Source: JALOKP01 sp963800865 | GTDB taxonomy: Bacteria > Acidobacteriota > Polarisedimenticolia > J045 | Assembly (NCBI GenBank): GCA_963800865.1 | Contig: CAWDCL010000004.1 | Coordinates: 992,001 to 1,056,000, forward strand | DNA length: 64,000 nt | Direction of reading: 5' to 3' | Shown here: in pieces, positions 21,891-29,171 of the stretch | Layout of the letters: each line of letters begins with the position of its first letter | Numbering within the stretch: position 1 is the first letter of the stretch | Notes under the pieces: generated by a model | The model's database searches: none | Told to the model about the DNA's origin: nothing | The model's input: only the letters and a program-made list of their open reading frames with translations | Position numbers and translations under genes: made by a program

Positions 21891-22481
21891 ATGAAGCTCA
21901 CGAAGGAACGGATCCTCGACGCCGCCCGGCGCCATTTCGCTCGCTTCGGCTTCCGCAAGGCCTCCCTTTCCGAGATCGCGGCCGAACTCGGCGTCGTGAA
22001 GGGAGCGCTCTACTACTACGTCCCGGGCGGCAAGCAGGAGTTGTTCGATCTCGTCCTGCAGCGCGACCTCGAGCAGGTGCTGGCCGCGATGCGCGGCGCG
22101 GTCGAGGGCGAGGCCGACCCGCGCCGCAAGCTGCGCGCGATGGCCGACGCGCGGCTGCGCGTGATCACCCAGCTCAAGGACCTGCTCGGCGTACATCGCG
22201 ACGTGCTCGAGGAGCTGACGGCGATCATCTATCAGCAGCCCAACCACCCCTACTCGAAGGCCGAGCGCGAGCTGATCGAGGAGGTCCTGGTCGCCGGAGA
22301 AGACGCCGGGCTCTTCCGGAAGATCGAGCCGCGCGCGACCACCGCGTCGGCGATCCAGGCCGCGATGCGCACGCTCCTGATCCCGGCGCTGTACGCCGAG
22401 GTGACGCATGGGACGGAGCCGATGGCCCTGCTCGAGCCGCTCTTCGACCTGATGCTGCTGGGGCTCGAGGCGCGCAAGTAG
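21891..22481 (+). CDS. TetR/AcrR-family transcriptional regulator
   Basis: A 196-residue protein with the N-terminal TetR helix-turn-helix: RILDAARRHFARFGFRKAS, then SEIAAELGVVKGALYYYV and a glycine-containing loop before KQELF. The rest is the helical ligand-binding and dimerisation domain, ending LLGLEARK. It is flanked by a convergent TPR gene and the phosphatase/TPR gene. The likely action is repression of itself or neighbours; the ligand is unknown. Confidence 0.9.
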   Translation: MKLTKERILDAARRHFARFGFRKASLSEIAAELGVVKGALYYYVPGGKQELFDLVLQRDLEQVLAAMRGAVEGEADPRRKLRAMADARLRVITQLKDLLGVHRDVLEELTAIIYQQPNHPYSKAERELIEEVLVAGEDAGLFRKIEPRATTASAIQAAMRTLLIPALYAEVTHGTEPMALLEPLFDLMLLGLEARK

Positions 22482-22490
22482 CGCGCGCGG

Positions 22491-23252
22491 CTACTTCGCG
22501 GAGGAAGCGGGCTTGACCGGCGGCAGCGCCTGGTCCATGAAGAGCGCGGGAGCGGCCCCCTCGCGCTTCATGTACACGCCGAGCTGCACGTAGGGGAGTG
22601 CCGGGTTGGTCAGGGCGCCCGGGTTGTGCTTGACGTCCGCCAGCGTCGGGTCCAGCAGCAGCGCAGTCTCGAACGACTGGAACGCCGCGTCGTAGTTCCC
22701 CTGCGCCTGGTAGGCGATGCCGAGGTTGTAGTGCGCCACGGCCGAGAACGGCTCGAGCTTCAGCGCGCGCCGGATCGCACTCATTCCGCTGCTGGCCTTC
22801 CCGCTGCGGATGTAGGCCGTGCCGAGATCGTTCCACGCCGCGACGTTGGTCTCGTCGAGATCGGTCGCTTCGTTCAGCGCCTTGATCCCGTCCTTGAAGC
22901 CGGCCCGGTTGGTCAGGCGCACCCCGAGCACGCGCCAGAGTTCGGCGTTCGTCCGGTCGGCCTCGACGGCGGCCAGCGCCTCGGCGACCTCGGGGAAGCG
23001 GCCCAGGATGTCGCTCTCGAGCTCGATGGCGGGCTCTTCGGTCACCATCTCGTCGATCACCGCCTCGGCGGTGGCATCGGCTTCGGCCGCGGCTTCGGCG
23101 GCGGCTGCTGCGGCGGCGTCGACTTCGGCCGCGGCCTGGGCGGCCGGATCGGCCACCGGCTTGTTCTTCTTGGCGAGCGCCGGCGCGGCCGAGAACACGG
23201 CGACGGCGGCGACGAGGACCATCACGGAGCGGAGTGGAAGAACGCGGCGCAT
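22491..23252 (-). CDS. Exported TPR protein
   Basis: A 253-residue protein with a signal peptide (residues 1-27, cleavage after ALA). A low-complexity Ala/Glu-rich linker follows (about 35-70). Three tetratricopeptide repeats lie at about 95-205 (AELWRVLGVRLTNRAGFKDG, VAAWNDLGTAYIRSGKAS, AVAHYNLGIAYQAQGNYDAA). It is likely a periplasmic scaffold. It sits 17 bp after the next upstream gene on the same strand, so the two are probably co-transcribed. Confidence 0.8.
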   Translation of the reverse strand: MRRVLPLRSVMVLVAAVAVFSAAPALAKKNKPVADPAAQAAAEVDAAAAAAAEAAAEADATAEAVIDEMVTEEPAIELESDILGRFPEVAEALAAVEADRTNAELWRVLGVRLTNRAGFKDGIKALNEATDLDETNVAAWNDLGTAYIRSGKASSGMSAIRRALKLEPFSAVAHYNLGIAYQAQGNYDAAFQSFETALLLDPTLADVKHNPGALTNPALPYVQLGVYMKREGAAPALFMDQALPPVKPASSAK

Positions 23253-23269
23253 CGGCGTGGGCTCCCGGG

Positions 23270-23896
23270 TCAGCGGCCGACCGGCTCTTCCTCTTCGCGG
23301 GGCGCGCCGGGCCGGACCACGAGCCTCACCTTGCCACCGACCTCGTCGAGAAGCAACTCGACGTCCCGTCCGGGATGGTGGCTTCGCGCCTGTCCCACCG
23401 CAGCGTCGACCTTGACCGCGAAGCTGCGGTAGGTGAGGCCCGAGACCGGCAGCCCGCGCGCACGGCTGGCCTGCTTGTAGGACGTGTAGAGGTCGCGCAG
23501 CTGCGTCGCGTCGAGCCGGCCGCCCCCCGCGAGCGTCTGGACCATCACGTGAGGGCGGTGAACGTCCTCGGCTTCCTGCGGCCGCGGCGCCTGGCCCGCC
23601 AGGCGGGTGCGGTGACCTTCCATCTCGATCGCGCGCTGCCTCCGGTTCCAGCGCTCCTGGCTGGTCCGAAGCCGGTGCACCATCGTGTTGAACCGGAAGC
23701 GGTCGATCGTGCGTTGCGGCGGGTTCTTCGCGTAGTGCCGGACGACCGCTTCGACCTCGGCCTGGCGCTGCCACGGCGGCCAGCGGATCGAGCCGGCGAG
23801 GAACATCTCGTACTCCGTCGCGAGCCGCTTGAGCAGCTTCTCGAGCCGGTCGAGGTCGGCGCGGACTTCGGTCGGCGTAAAGAGCGTGTCGGCCAC
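23270..23896 (-). CDS. Conserved hypothetical protein resembling the MXAN_5187 C-terminal domain
   Basis: A 208-residue soluble protein without signal or membrane segments. The stretch EYEMFLAGSIRWPPWQRQ, followed by RFRFNTMVHRLRTSQERWNRR, matches the pattern I know from myxobacterial MXAN_5187-type C-terminal domains: a tyrosine/phenylalanine motif, paired prolines, then RFRFNTL and a Trp. No catalytic motif is seen. It is probably one operon with the TPR gene downstream. The family assignment is from memory of the pattern only. Confidence 0.55.
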   Translation of the reverse strand: MADTLFTPTEVRADLDRLEKLLKRLATEYEMFLAGSIRWPPWQRQAEVEAVVRHYAKNPPQRTIDRFRFNTMVHRLRTSQERWNRRQRAIEMEGHRTRLAGQAPRPQEAEDVHRPHVMVQTLAGGGRLDATQLRDLYTSYKQASRARGLPVSGLTYRSFAVKVDAAVGQARSHHPGRDVELLLDEVGGKVRLVVRPGAPREEEEPVGR

Positions 23897-24048
23897 GAGG
23901 GTCCTCGGGAAAGGGCGCGGAGCGGGCCGTCCGGCCGCGCGGGCCCTTCCCGGAGAAGGTGGGTCCGGCCGGGCGGCGGGGCCAGCCCGGCGGCCCGCCG
24001 GGCCGACGGGCCGTTTCCAACCCGGGAGCGGGCGGCGAGAATGGCCGC

Positions 24049-25433
24049 ATGGACCCGCGCCGCCAGCTCCCGTCGGTCGACCGCCTGCTCGCCCACCCGG
24101 CCCTCGCCGAGCCGGCCGCCGCCTGGTCGCGGCGGGCCCTGCTGGCCGTCCTGCGGGCCGCCCTGGACGCGGCCCGCGCGGCGATCGGGGCCGGCGGGGC
24201 GGCGCCGACGGAGGACGAGCTGGCCGCCGCCTGCGCGGCGCGGCTGGAGTCGCTGGCGCGGCCGCGGCCGCGGCGGGTCGTCAACGCGACCGGGGTCGTG
24301 ATCCACACCAACCTCGGGCGCGCGCCGCTCGGCGCGCGGGCGCGGGCGTGGATCGAGCACGCTGCGACCGGCTACTCGAACCTCGAGTACGACGTCGCGC
24401 GGGGAGAGCGCGGCCATCGGGCCGACCACGTCGACGAGCTGCTGGGGCTGCTCTTCCCGGGCTTCGCGGCGCACGTCGTCAACAACAACGCCGCGGCGCT
24501 GCTGCTCGCGCTCTCGGCGCTGGCGAAGGGGAAGGACGTGCTGATCAGCCGCGGCGAGCTGATCGAGATCGGCGGCTCGTTCCGGATCCCCGAGATCATG
24601 GAGTGCTCGGGGGCGCTGCTGCGCGAGGTCGGCACGACCAACCGCACGCACCTCGCCGATTTCGAAAGCGCGCGTATCCGGCGACACGGGGCTGATCCTG
24701 CGCGTCTGGCCGAGCAACTACCGGATCGTCGGCTTCACCCACCAGGTGCCGGTGGCGGAGCTGGCGGCGCTGGGGAAGGAGGCCGGCGTGCCGGTGCTGG
24801 CCGACCAGGGGTGCGGGCGGCTGTTCAAGGACAGCGCCGGGCCGGCCAGCGAGCTGTCGGTCGAAGAGCTGCTCGAGGAGGGCGCCGACCTGGTCTGTTT
24901 TTCCGGCGACAAGATGCTCGGCGGGCCGCAGGCCGGCGTGCTGGTCGGACGGCGCGAGCTGGTGGCGCGCTGCGCGAAGCACCCGCTGGCGCGCGCGCTG
25001 CGCCCCGACAAGCTGACGCTCGCCGCGCTGGCCGCGACCGCGCTCGGCGCGATCGCGGCCGACCCTGCGGCGGAGCTGCCGGCGGCGCGGATGCTGTCGC
25101 TGTCGGAGGGGGAGTTGCGGGCCGCGGCGGAGGAGCTGGCGGCGGCGCTGCGCGCGGCGGCGCCGGGCCTCGCGGTGGAGACGATCGCCGGCGTGTCGCG
25201 CGTCGGCGGCGGGGCGGCGCCGGAGGAGGACCTGCCGACGTCGCTCGTGTCGGTGCGCCCGCCGGCCGGCCTCTCGGACGACGCGCTGCTCGACGCGGCT
25301 GCGCGCGCACGAGCCGCCGGTCGTGGCCCGCGTCGAAGAGGGTGCGGTGCTGTTCGACCCGCGTACGCTGCTGCCCGGGGAGGCGGCGATCGTCGCGGCG
25401 GCGGTGGCGGGGGCGGTGGCGGGGGGGCGGTGA
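24049..25433 (+). CDS. selA: L-seryl-tRNA(Sec) selenium transferase; two frame changes
   Basis: SelA is a PLP enzyme that converts Ser-tRNA(Sec) to Sec-tRNA(Sec) with selenophosphate. Recognisable blocks are LPSVDRLLAHP at the N-terminus, RRVVNATGVVIHTNLGRAPL, YSNLEYDV, VVNNNAAALLL, ISRGELIEIGGSFRIPEIM, VPVLADQGCG and the PLP-lysine motif CFSGDKMLGGPQAG. The frame moves near 24672 (dropping one C gives SAVSGDTGLILRVW) and near 25303 (restoring LRAHEPPVVARVEEG). The corrected length is 460 residues, normal for the family. No selB or tRNA-Sec gene is in the window. If the frame changes are real the organism would have lost selenocysteine synthesis; error is more likely. Confidence 0.9.
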
Positions 25434-25458
25434 GGCGCGGGGCTGCCCCTCCGGGAAG

Positions 25459-26037
25459 GTGGATGAGACCTTGCTCGCCGAGTTGAAGAACCGCTATTAC
25501 GCGATCGAGTCGCCGCGCGATCCGGAGTCCCTCCTGCGGGCTCTCGCAGCGGCGTTGCCGCCGCCACCCGATCGACGATCAGTGCCGATCGCGCGCCTCC
25601 GCTCCTTTCCGGACGCGTTCGGCCTCTTCGTCGGGCGCCTCGAGCGTTGGGATCGTCCGACCCAGCGCACTGCGCGAGGGCACGTGAGCGCACGCGGCGC
25701 GGGGTCGCCGATCTCCGTCTGCATCGGTCCGAGCTGCGGTCGGCTGGCAGTCGGGCTCGGAGCACTGACGTTCGGCGTGGGGGCGTCGCTGGGCTTGGCC
25801 CTGGCTTGGCTCGGTCACACGGGGTTCGGGCTCTTGATCGTTGCACTCACGCTCGGCCCGCTCGTCTTCCAGTTCGGCCCCAGGACGTGGCGCCTCGCTC
25901 GCGAGAACGACCGGATTCTCGTCGGAATCCTCGAGACCGCGGCACAGGTCGAGGTCGGCGCCTGGAGGCGGATCCCGCGCTCCGAGTTCCGGATGCCGAC
26001 CCTCGTGCGGCGCGCGCTCTGGGGCGGCGGCATCTGA
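25459..26037 (+). CDS. Hypothetical protein with two membrane segments
   Basis: A 192-residue reading frame from a GTG 26 bp after selA. The first 40 residues (LAELKNRYYAIESPRDPESL) look like the end of a PH-like or membrane-flanking domain. A Cys/Ser/Gly-rich linker is followed by two hydrophobic segments at about 96-140 and a charged tail. I recognise no family. Composition is coding-like, but the join of the two parts may be another frame slip or a decayed gene. Confidence 0.4.
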   Translation: MDETLLAELKNRYYAIESPRDPESLLRALAAALPPPPDRRSVPIARLRSFPDAFGLFVGRLERWDRPTQRTARGHVSARGAGSPISVCIGPSCGRLAVGLGALTFGVGASLGLALAWLGHTGFGLLIVALTLGPLVFQFGPRTWRLARENDRILVGILETAAQVEVGAWRRIPRSEFRMPTLVRRALWGGGI

Positions 26038-26127
26038 CCCCTCGATTCCCGCGCCTGGGACGGTTCCCCCGCGTGCCCCATCGTGCGGCCGCGCGGGAAA
26101 GTCCACAATCGCATCGGGAAGGGTGGC

Positions 26128-26156
26128 TTGTGAGTGTAGTCACACGAGACTATATT
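26128..26156 (+). promoter_or_regulatory. Toxin-antitoxin promoter with operator palindrome
   Basis: The -35 TTGTGA (26128-26133), a 17-bp spacer and the -10 TATATT (26151-26156) form a good sigma70-type promoter. The palindrome TGTGA-N6-TCACA (26129-26144) overlaps the -35, as expected for autorepression by the antitoxin complex. It also equals the classical CRP half-site arrangement. The antitoxin ATG begins 7 bases after the -10, so the transcript is predicted to be leaderless or nearly so. Confidence 0.6.
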
Positions 26157-26162
26157 GTCCGT

Positions 26163-26453
26163 ATGATCGCCATCGGCGTGCGGGAGCTGAAGGCAAAGCT
26201 CAGCGAGTACCTCCGCCGAGTGCGGGAGGGGGAGACGGTGCTCGTCACCGACCGGGGCGTGGTTGTCGCGGAGCTCGGCCCGCCGCGACGCCCCTCCGAG
26301 TCGCGGATCCCGTCCCGGCTCGAGGAGATGGCCGCGGCCGGCCTGGTGACGCTCGGCACGGGCAACGATCCGGAGGGCTACCCGCTCTTCGAGCCATTGC
26401 TGACGGACGAGGAGTGCCGCCAGCTGCTGGACGAGGTCCGGGGCGATCGATGA
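26163..26453 (+). CDS. Antitoxin of the Phd/YefM family
   Basis: A 96-residue protein whose opening, MIAIGVRELKAKLSEYLRRV followed by VLVTDRGVVVAELGP, is the Phd/YefM DNA-binding fold. The C-terminal tail (PLFEPLLTDEECRQLLDEV) should bind and inhibit the toxin. It overlaps the toxin gene by ATGA, typical of coupled toxin-antitoxin translation. It probably represses its own promoter through the palindrome at 26129-26144. Confidence 0.85.
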   Translation: MIAIGVRELKAKLSEYLRRVREGETVLVTDRGVVVAELGPPRRPSESRIPSRLEEMAAAGLVTLGTGNDPEGYPLFEPLLTDEECRQLLDEVRGDR

Positions 26454-26872
26454 AGCTCTGCGTCGAGACCAGCGCGATCGTGACGTGGATGCTCGGCGAG
26501 GAGCGCGCTCCGGAGATGCGGGAGATCCTTGCCGCGGCCGAGGTCGTCGTCGGGTCGGTCCTCGTGACGCTCGAGTTCGACCGTGCCCTGAGGCGGGGGG
26601 TCGCTGTACAGCGCTTCACCGAGGCGCGGGCTGCCGAGCGAAGCGGGGCATTCGCGCGTGCCAGCTCGACCTGGAGCCTGTTCCGGCTCGACGACGAGAT
26701 CCTCCGGCGCGCCCGTGCGCCCTTTCCCGTCGAGCCCGTGCGGACCCTCGATGCGATCCACCTCGCGACCGCGCTGGCCGCCCTCACCGCGCTGCCCCGG
26801 CTCGCGATGTTGAGTCTCGACGACCGGATCCGTCGCAACGCCGAGGCGCTGGGGCTGACGGTCGTCCCCTGA
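26450..26872 (+). CDS. PIN-domain ribonuclease toxin (VapC-like)
   Basis: A 140-residue PIN protein. The first acidic position is Glu in CVETSAIVTWMLGEE, where most VapC proteins have Asp; Glu is common in a PIN subgroup. Later acids are the Glu in VTLEFDRAL, the Asp in TLDAIHLATAL and the Asp in LSLDDRIRRNAEALGL. The predicted role is Mg-dependent endoribonuclease held inactive by the upstream antitoxin. Start and antitoxin stop share ATGA. Confidence 0.85.
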   Translation: MKLCVETSAIVTWMLGEERAPEMREILAAAEVVVGSVLVTLEFDRALRRGVAVQRFTEARAAERSGAFARASSTWSLFRLDDEILRRARAPFPVEPVRTLDAIHLATALAALTALPRLAMLSLDDRIRRNAEALGLTVVP

Positions 26873-26974
26873 CCCGGTTCTCCGCGGCCGTTCGTCGCAT
26901 CGATCGCTGCGTCCGCCACCCCGCCGCCGTCGCCCTGCCGTAGACTGGACCCCGGTTCCCGCCCCGGAGTCCCC

Positions 26975-29149
26975 GTGATCCGACCTGGCGACAAGCTGCT
27001 CCACTACCGCTTCATCGACAGCCTCGGCGGCGGTGGAGAGGGCGTCGTCTGGCGCGCGCTCGACACCCGGCTCGGGCGCGAGGTGGCGATCAAGCTGCTG
27101 CCCGACCGGGTCGCGCTGACGCCCGACGCCCTGCTGCGGCTCGAGCGCGAGGCGCGCGTGCTGGCCGCGCTCAACCACCCGAACATCGTCACCGTGTACG
27201 CGGTCGAGGACGCCGGTGCCCACCGCTTCGTGGTGATGGAGCTGGTCCAGGGCCGCGTGCTCTCGTCGCTGATTCCGGAGCACGGGATGGCGGCGGAGCA
27301 GCTGTTCGCGATCGCGCTGCCGCTGGCCGACGCGCTCGCGGCCGCGCACGGCCGCGGCGTGGTGCACCGCGACCTCAAGCCGGCCAACGTCGTCGTCACC
27401 GGGGACGGCCGGCCGAAGATCCTCGACTTCGGCATCGCCCAGCGGAATCCCCCCGCGTCGCCGCCGCGCCAGGACGCCGCCGAGGCGCCGACCGCGACGA
27501 TGGTCCCGCTCGGCCTGACCGGCACGATCCCCTACATGGCGCCGGAGCTGGTCCGCGGCGAGACGGCGGACGAGCGCGCCGACGTCTTTTCCTTCGGCGT
27601 CCTGCTCTACGAGATGGCGACCGGGCGGCGGCCGTTCGAGGGGGCGGGCGCGATCGAGATCCTGGCGTCGATCCTGCGCGACGAGCCGCCCTCCCCCTCG
27701 GCGCTGCGCCCCGACCTGCCCCCGGAGCTCGATCGGGTCGTCCTGCGCTGCCTCGACAAGGACCCGGAGCGCCGTTTCGCGGGCGCAGCGGCGCTGAGAG
27801 CGGCGCTCGACGCAGCCCGCCAGGGGCGCGCCGAGCCGCTCCCCCCGCTGCCCGCCGCGGCCGCCGGCCCGTCGGTGGCGGTGATGCCGTTCACCGACAA
27901 CAGCCAGGAGCGCGACCAGGAGTGGTTCTGCGACGGGATGGCCGACGAGATCATCGCCGCGCTGGCGCGGATCGGCGGGCTGTCGGTGGCCTCGCGGACC
28001 GCCTCGTTCCGCCTGCGCGGGGCGGGGCTCGACACGCGGGAGATCGGGCGGCGGCTCGCGGTGCGGGCGCTGCTCGGGGGGAGCGTGCGCAAGGCCGGGG
28101 AGCGCCTGCGCGTGACCGCCGAGCTGGTCGACACGGCGAGCGGTTTCAACCTCTGGTCCGAGACCTTCGACCGCCAGCTCGAGGACGTCTTCGCGATCCA
28201 GGAGGAGATCGCGCGCGCGATCGCCGACGCGCTCGAGGTGACCCTGTCCCACGGCGAGCGCGAGGCGCTCGGCCGGCCGCCGACCACGGACATCCAGGCC
28301 TACGAGTGCTGCCTGCGCGCCCGCAGCTACTACTTCCAGTACCGGCGGCGCGGCGTCGAATACGCGATCGAGCTGTTCCGGCGCGCGCTGGAGCTCGATC
28401 CGTCCTACGCGCGGGCCTGGGCCGGGATCGCGCTCTGCCACTGCTTCTTCTACCTCTACGTCGCCCGCGTCCCCGAGCAGATCGCGCAGGCCGAGGAGGC
28501 GGCGCGCAAGGCGCTGGCGCTCGACCCAGACCTGGCCGAGGCCCAGACCTCCTTCGGCGTCGCGATGTCGACCGCCGGTCGCGAGGCCGAGGCCGAGGCC
28601 GCGTTCCGCCGGGCGCTGGAGCTCGACCCGGGCCTGTTCGAGGCCCAGTACCTCTACGCGCGCCACCTGTTCGCGTCCGGCAAGGCGGAGGAGGCGGCCC
28701 GCCGCTACGAGCTGGCGGAGGTCTTCCACCCCGAGGACTACCAGTCGCCGCTGCTCAGCGCGCAGATCCTGGCCGACCTCGGGCGGAAGCGGGAGGCGGA
28801 GGCGGCCTATCGCCGCGGCCTCAAAAAGGTGGAGGAGCGGCTGGACCGGCAGCCCGACGACACCCGCGCGCGCTACATGGGGGCCAACGCGCTGGTCGCG
28901 CTCGGCTCGACGGCGCGCGGGATCGAGTGGGCGCGGATGGCCGAGGCCGAGGAACCGAACGAGCCGATGCTGCTCTACAACGTCGGCTGCATCTACTCGA
29001 TGGCGGGCGATTCCGAGGCGGCGCTCGCCGTGCTCGAGCGGGCCGTGGCAGGCGGTCTGACCCAGCGCGGGTGGTACGAGCACGACAGCAACCTCGACCC
29101 GCTGCGCGGGATGCCGCGCTTCCAGGCGCTGCTGGCGGGACTGGGGTGA
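26975..29149 (+). CDS. Ser/Thr protein kinase with TolB-like domain and TPR tail
   Basis: A 724-residue soluble protein. The kinase domain covers about 10-275: Gly loop LGGGGEG, catalytic Lys40 in VAIKLLP, Asp133 in HRDLKPANV, DFG at 151-153, APE in YMAPELV. An adenylate-cyclase/TolB-N-like segment follows (about 295-420; VAVMPFTDNS, LGGSVRKAGERLRVTAELVD, LWSETFDRQLEDVFAIQEEIA). At least six TPRs run from about 450 to the end. The GTG start is preceded by GGAG. This three-part architecture is characteristic of Acidobacteriota. It has no membrane helix, unlike PknB. It lies directly before a phosphatase-superfamily/TPR gene (22 bp), suggesting an operon. Confidence 0.88.
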   Translation: MIRPGDKLLHYRFIDSLGGGGEGVVWRALDTRLGREVAIKLLPDRVALTPDALLRLEREARVLAALNHPNIVTVYAVEDAGAHRFVVMELVQGRVLSSLIPEHGMAAEQLFAIALPLADALAAAHGRGVVHRDLKPANVVVTGDGRPKILDFGIAQRNPPASPPRQDAAEAPTATMVPLGLTGTIPYMAPELVRGETADERADVFSFGVLLYEMATGRRPFEGAGAIEILASILRDEPPSPSALRPDLPPELDRVVLRCLDKDPERRFAGAAALRAALDAARQGRAEPLPPLPAAAAGPSVAVMPFTDNSQERDQEWFCDGMADEIIAALARIGGLSVASRTASFRLRGAGLDTREIGRRLAVRALLGGSVRKAGERLRVTAELVDTASGFNLWSETFDRQLEDVFAIQEEIARAIADALEVTLSHGEREALGRPPTTDIQAYECCLRARSYYFQYRRRGVEYAIELFRRALELDPSYARAWAGIALCHCFFYLYVARVPEQIAQAEEAARKALALDPDLAEAQTSFGVAMSTAGREAEAEAAFRRALELDPGLFEAQYLYARHLFASGKAEEAARRYELAEVFHPEDYQSPLLSAQILADLGRKREAEAAYRRGLKKVEERLDRQPDDTRARYMGANALVALGSTARGIEWARMAEAEEPNEPMLLYNVGCIYSMAGDSEAALAVLERAVAGGLTQRGWYEHDSNLDPLRGMPRFQALLAGLG

Positions 29150-29171
29150 CGCGCGGCAGACTGCTGCCGCG

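Noticed and set aside
24041..24048. Upstream ATG as the start of selA
   Set aside because: It is in a different frame. The ATG at 24049 is in frame with the conserved LPSVDRLL segment.
26129..26144. Definite CRP binding site
   Set aside because: The palindrome fits CRP, but its overlap with the -35 of a toxin-antitoxin operon is better explained as an antitoxin operator. No CRP gene or second site is in the window.
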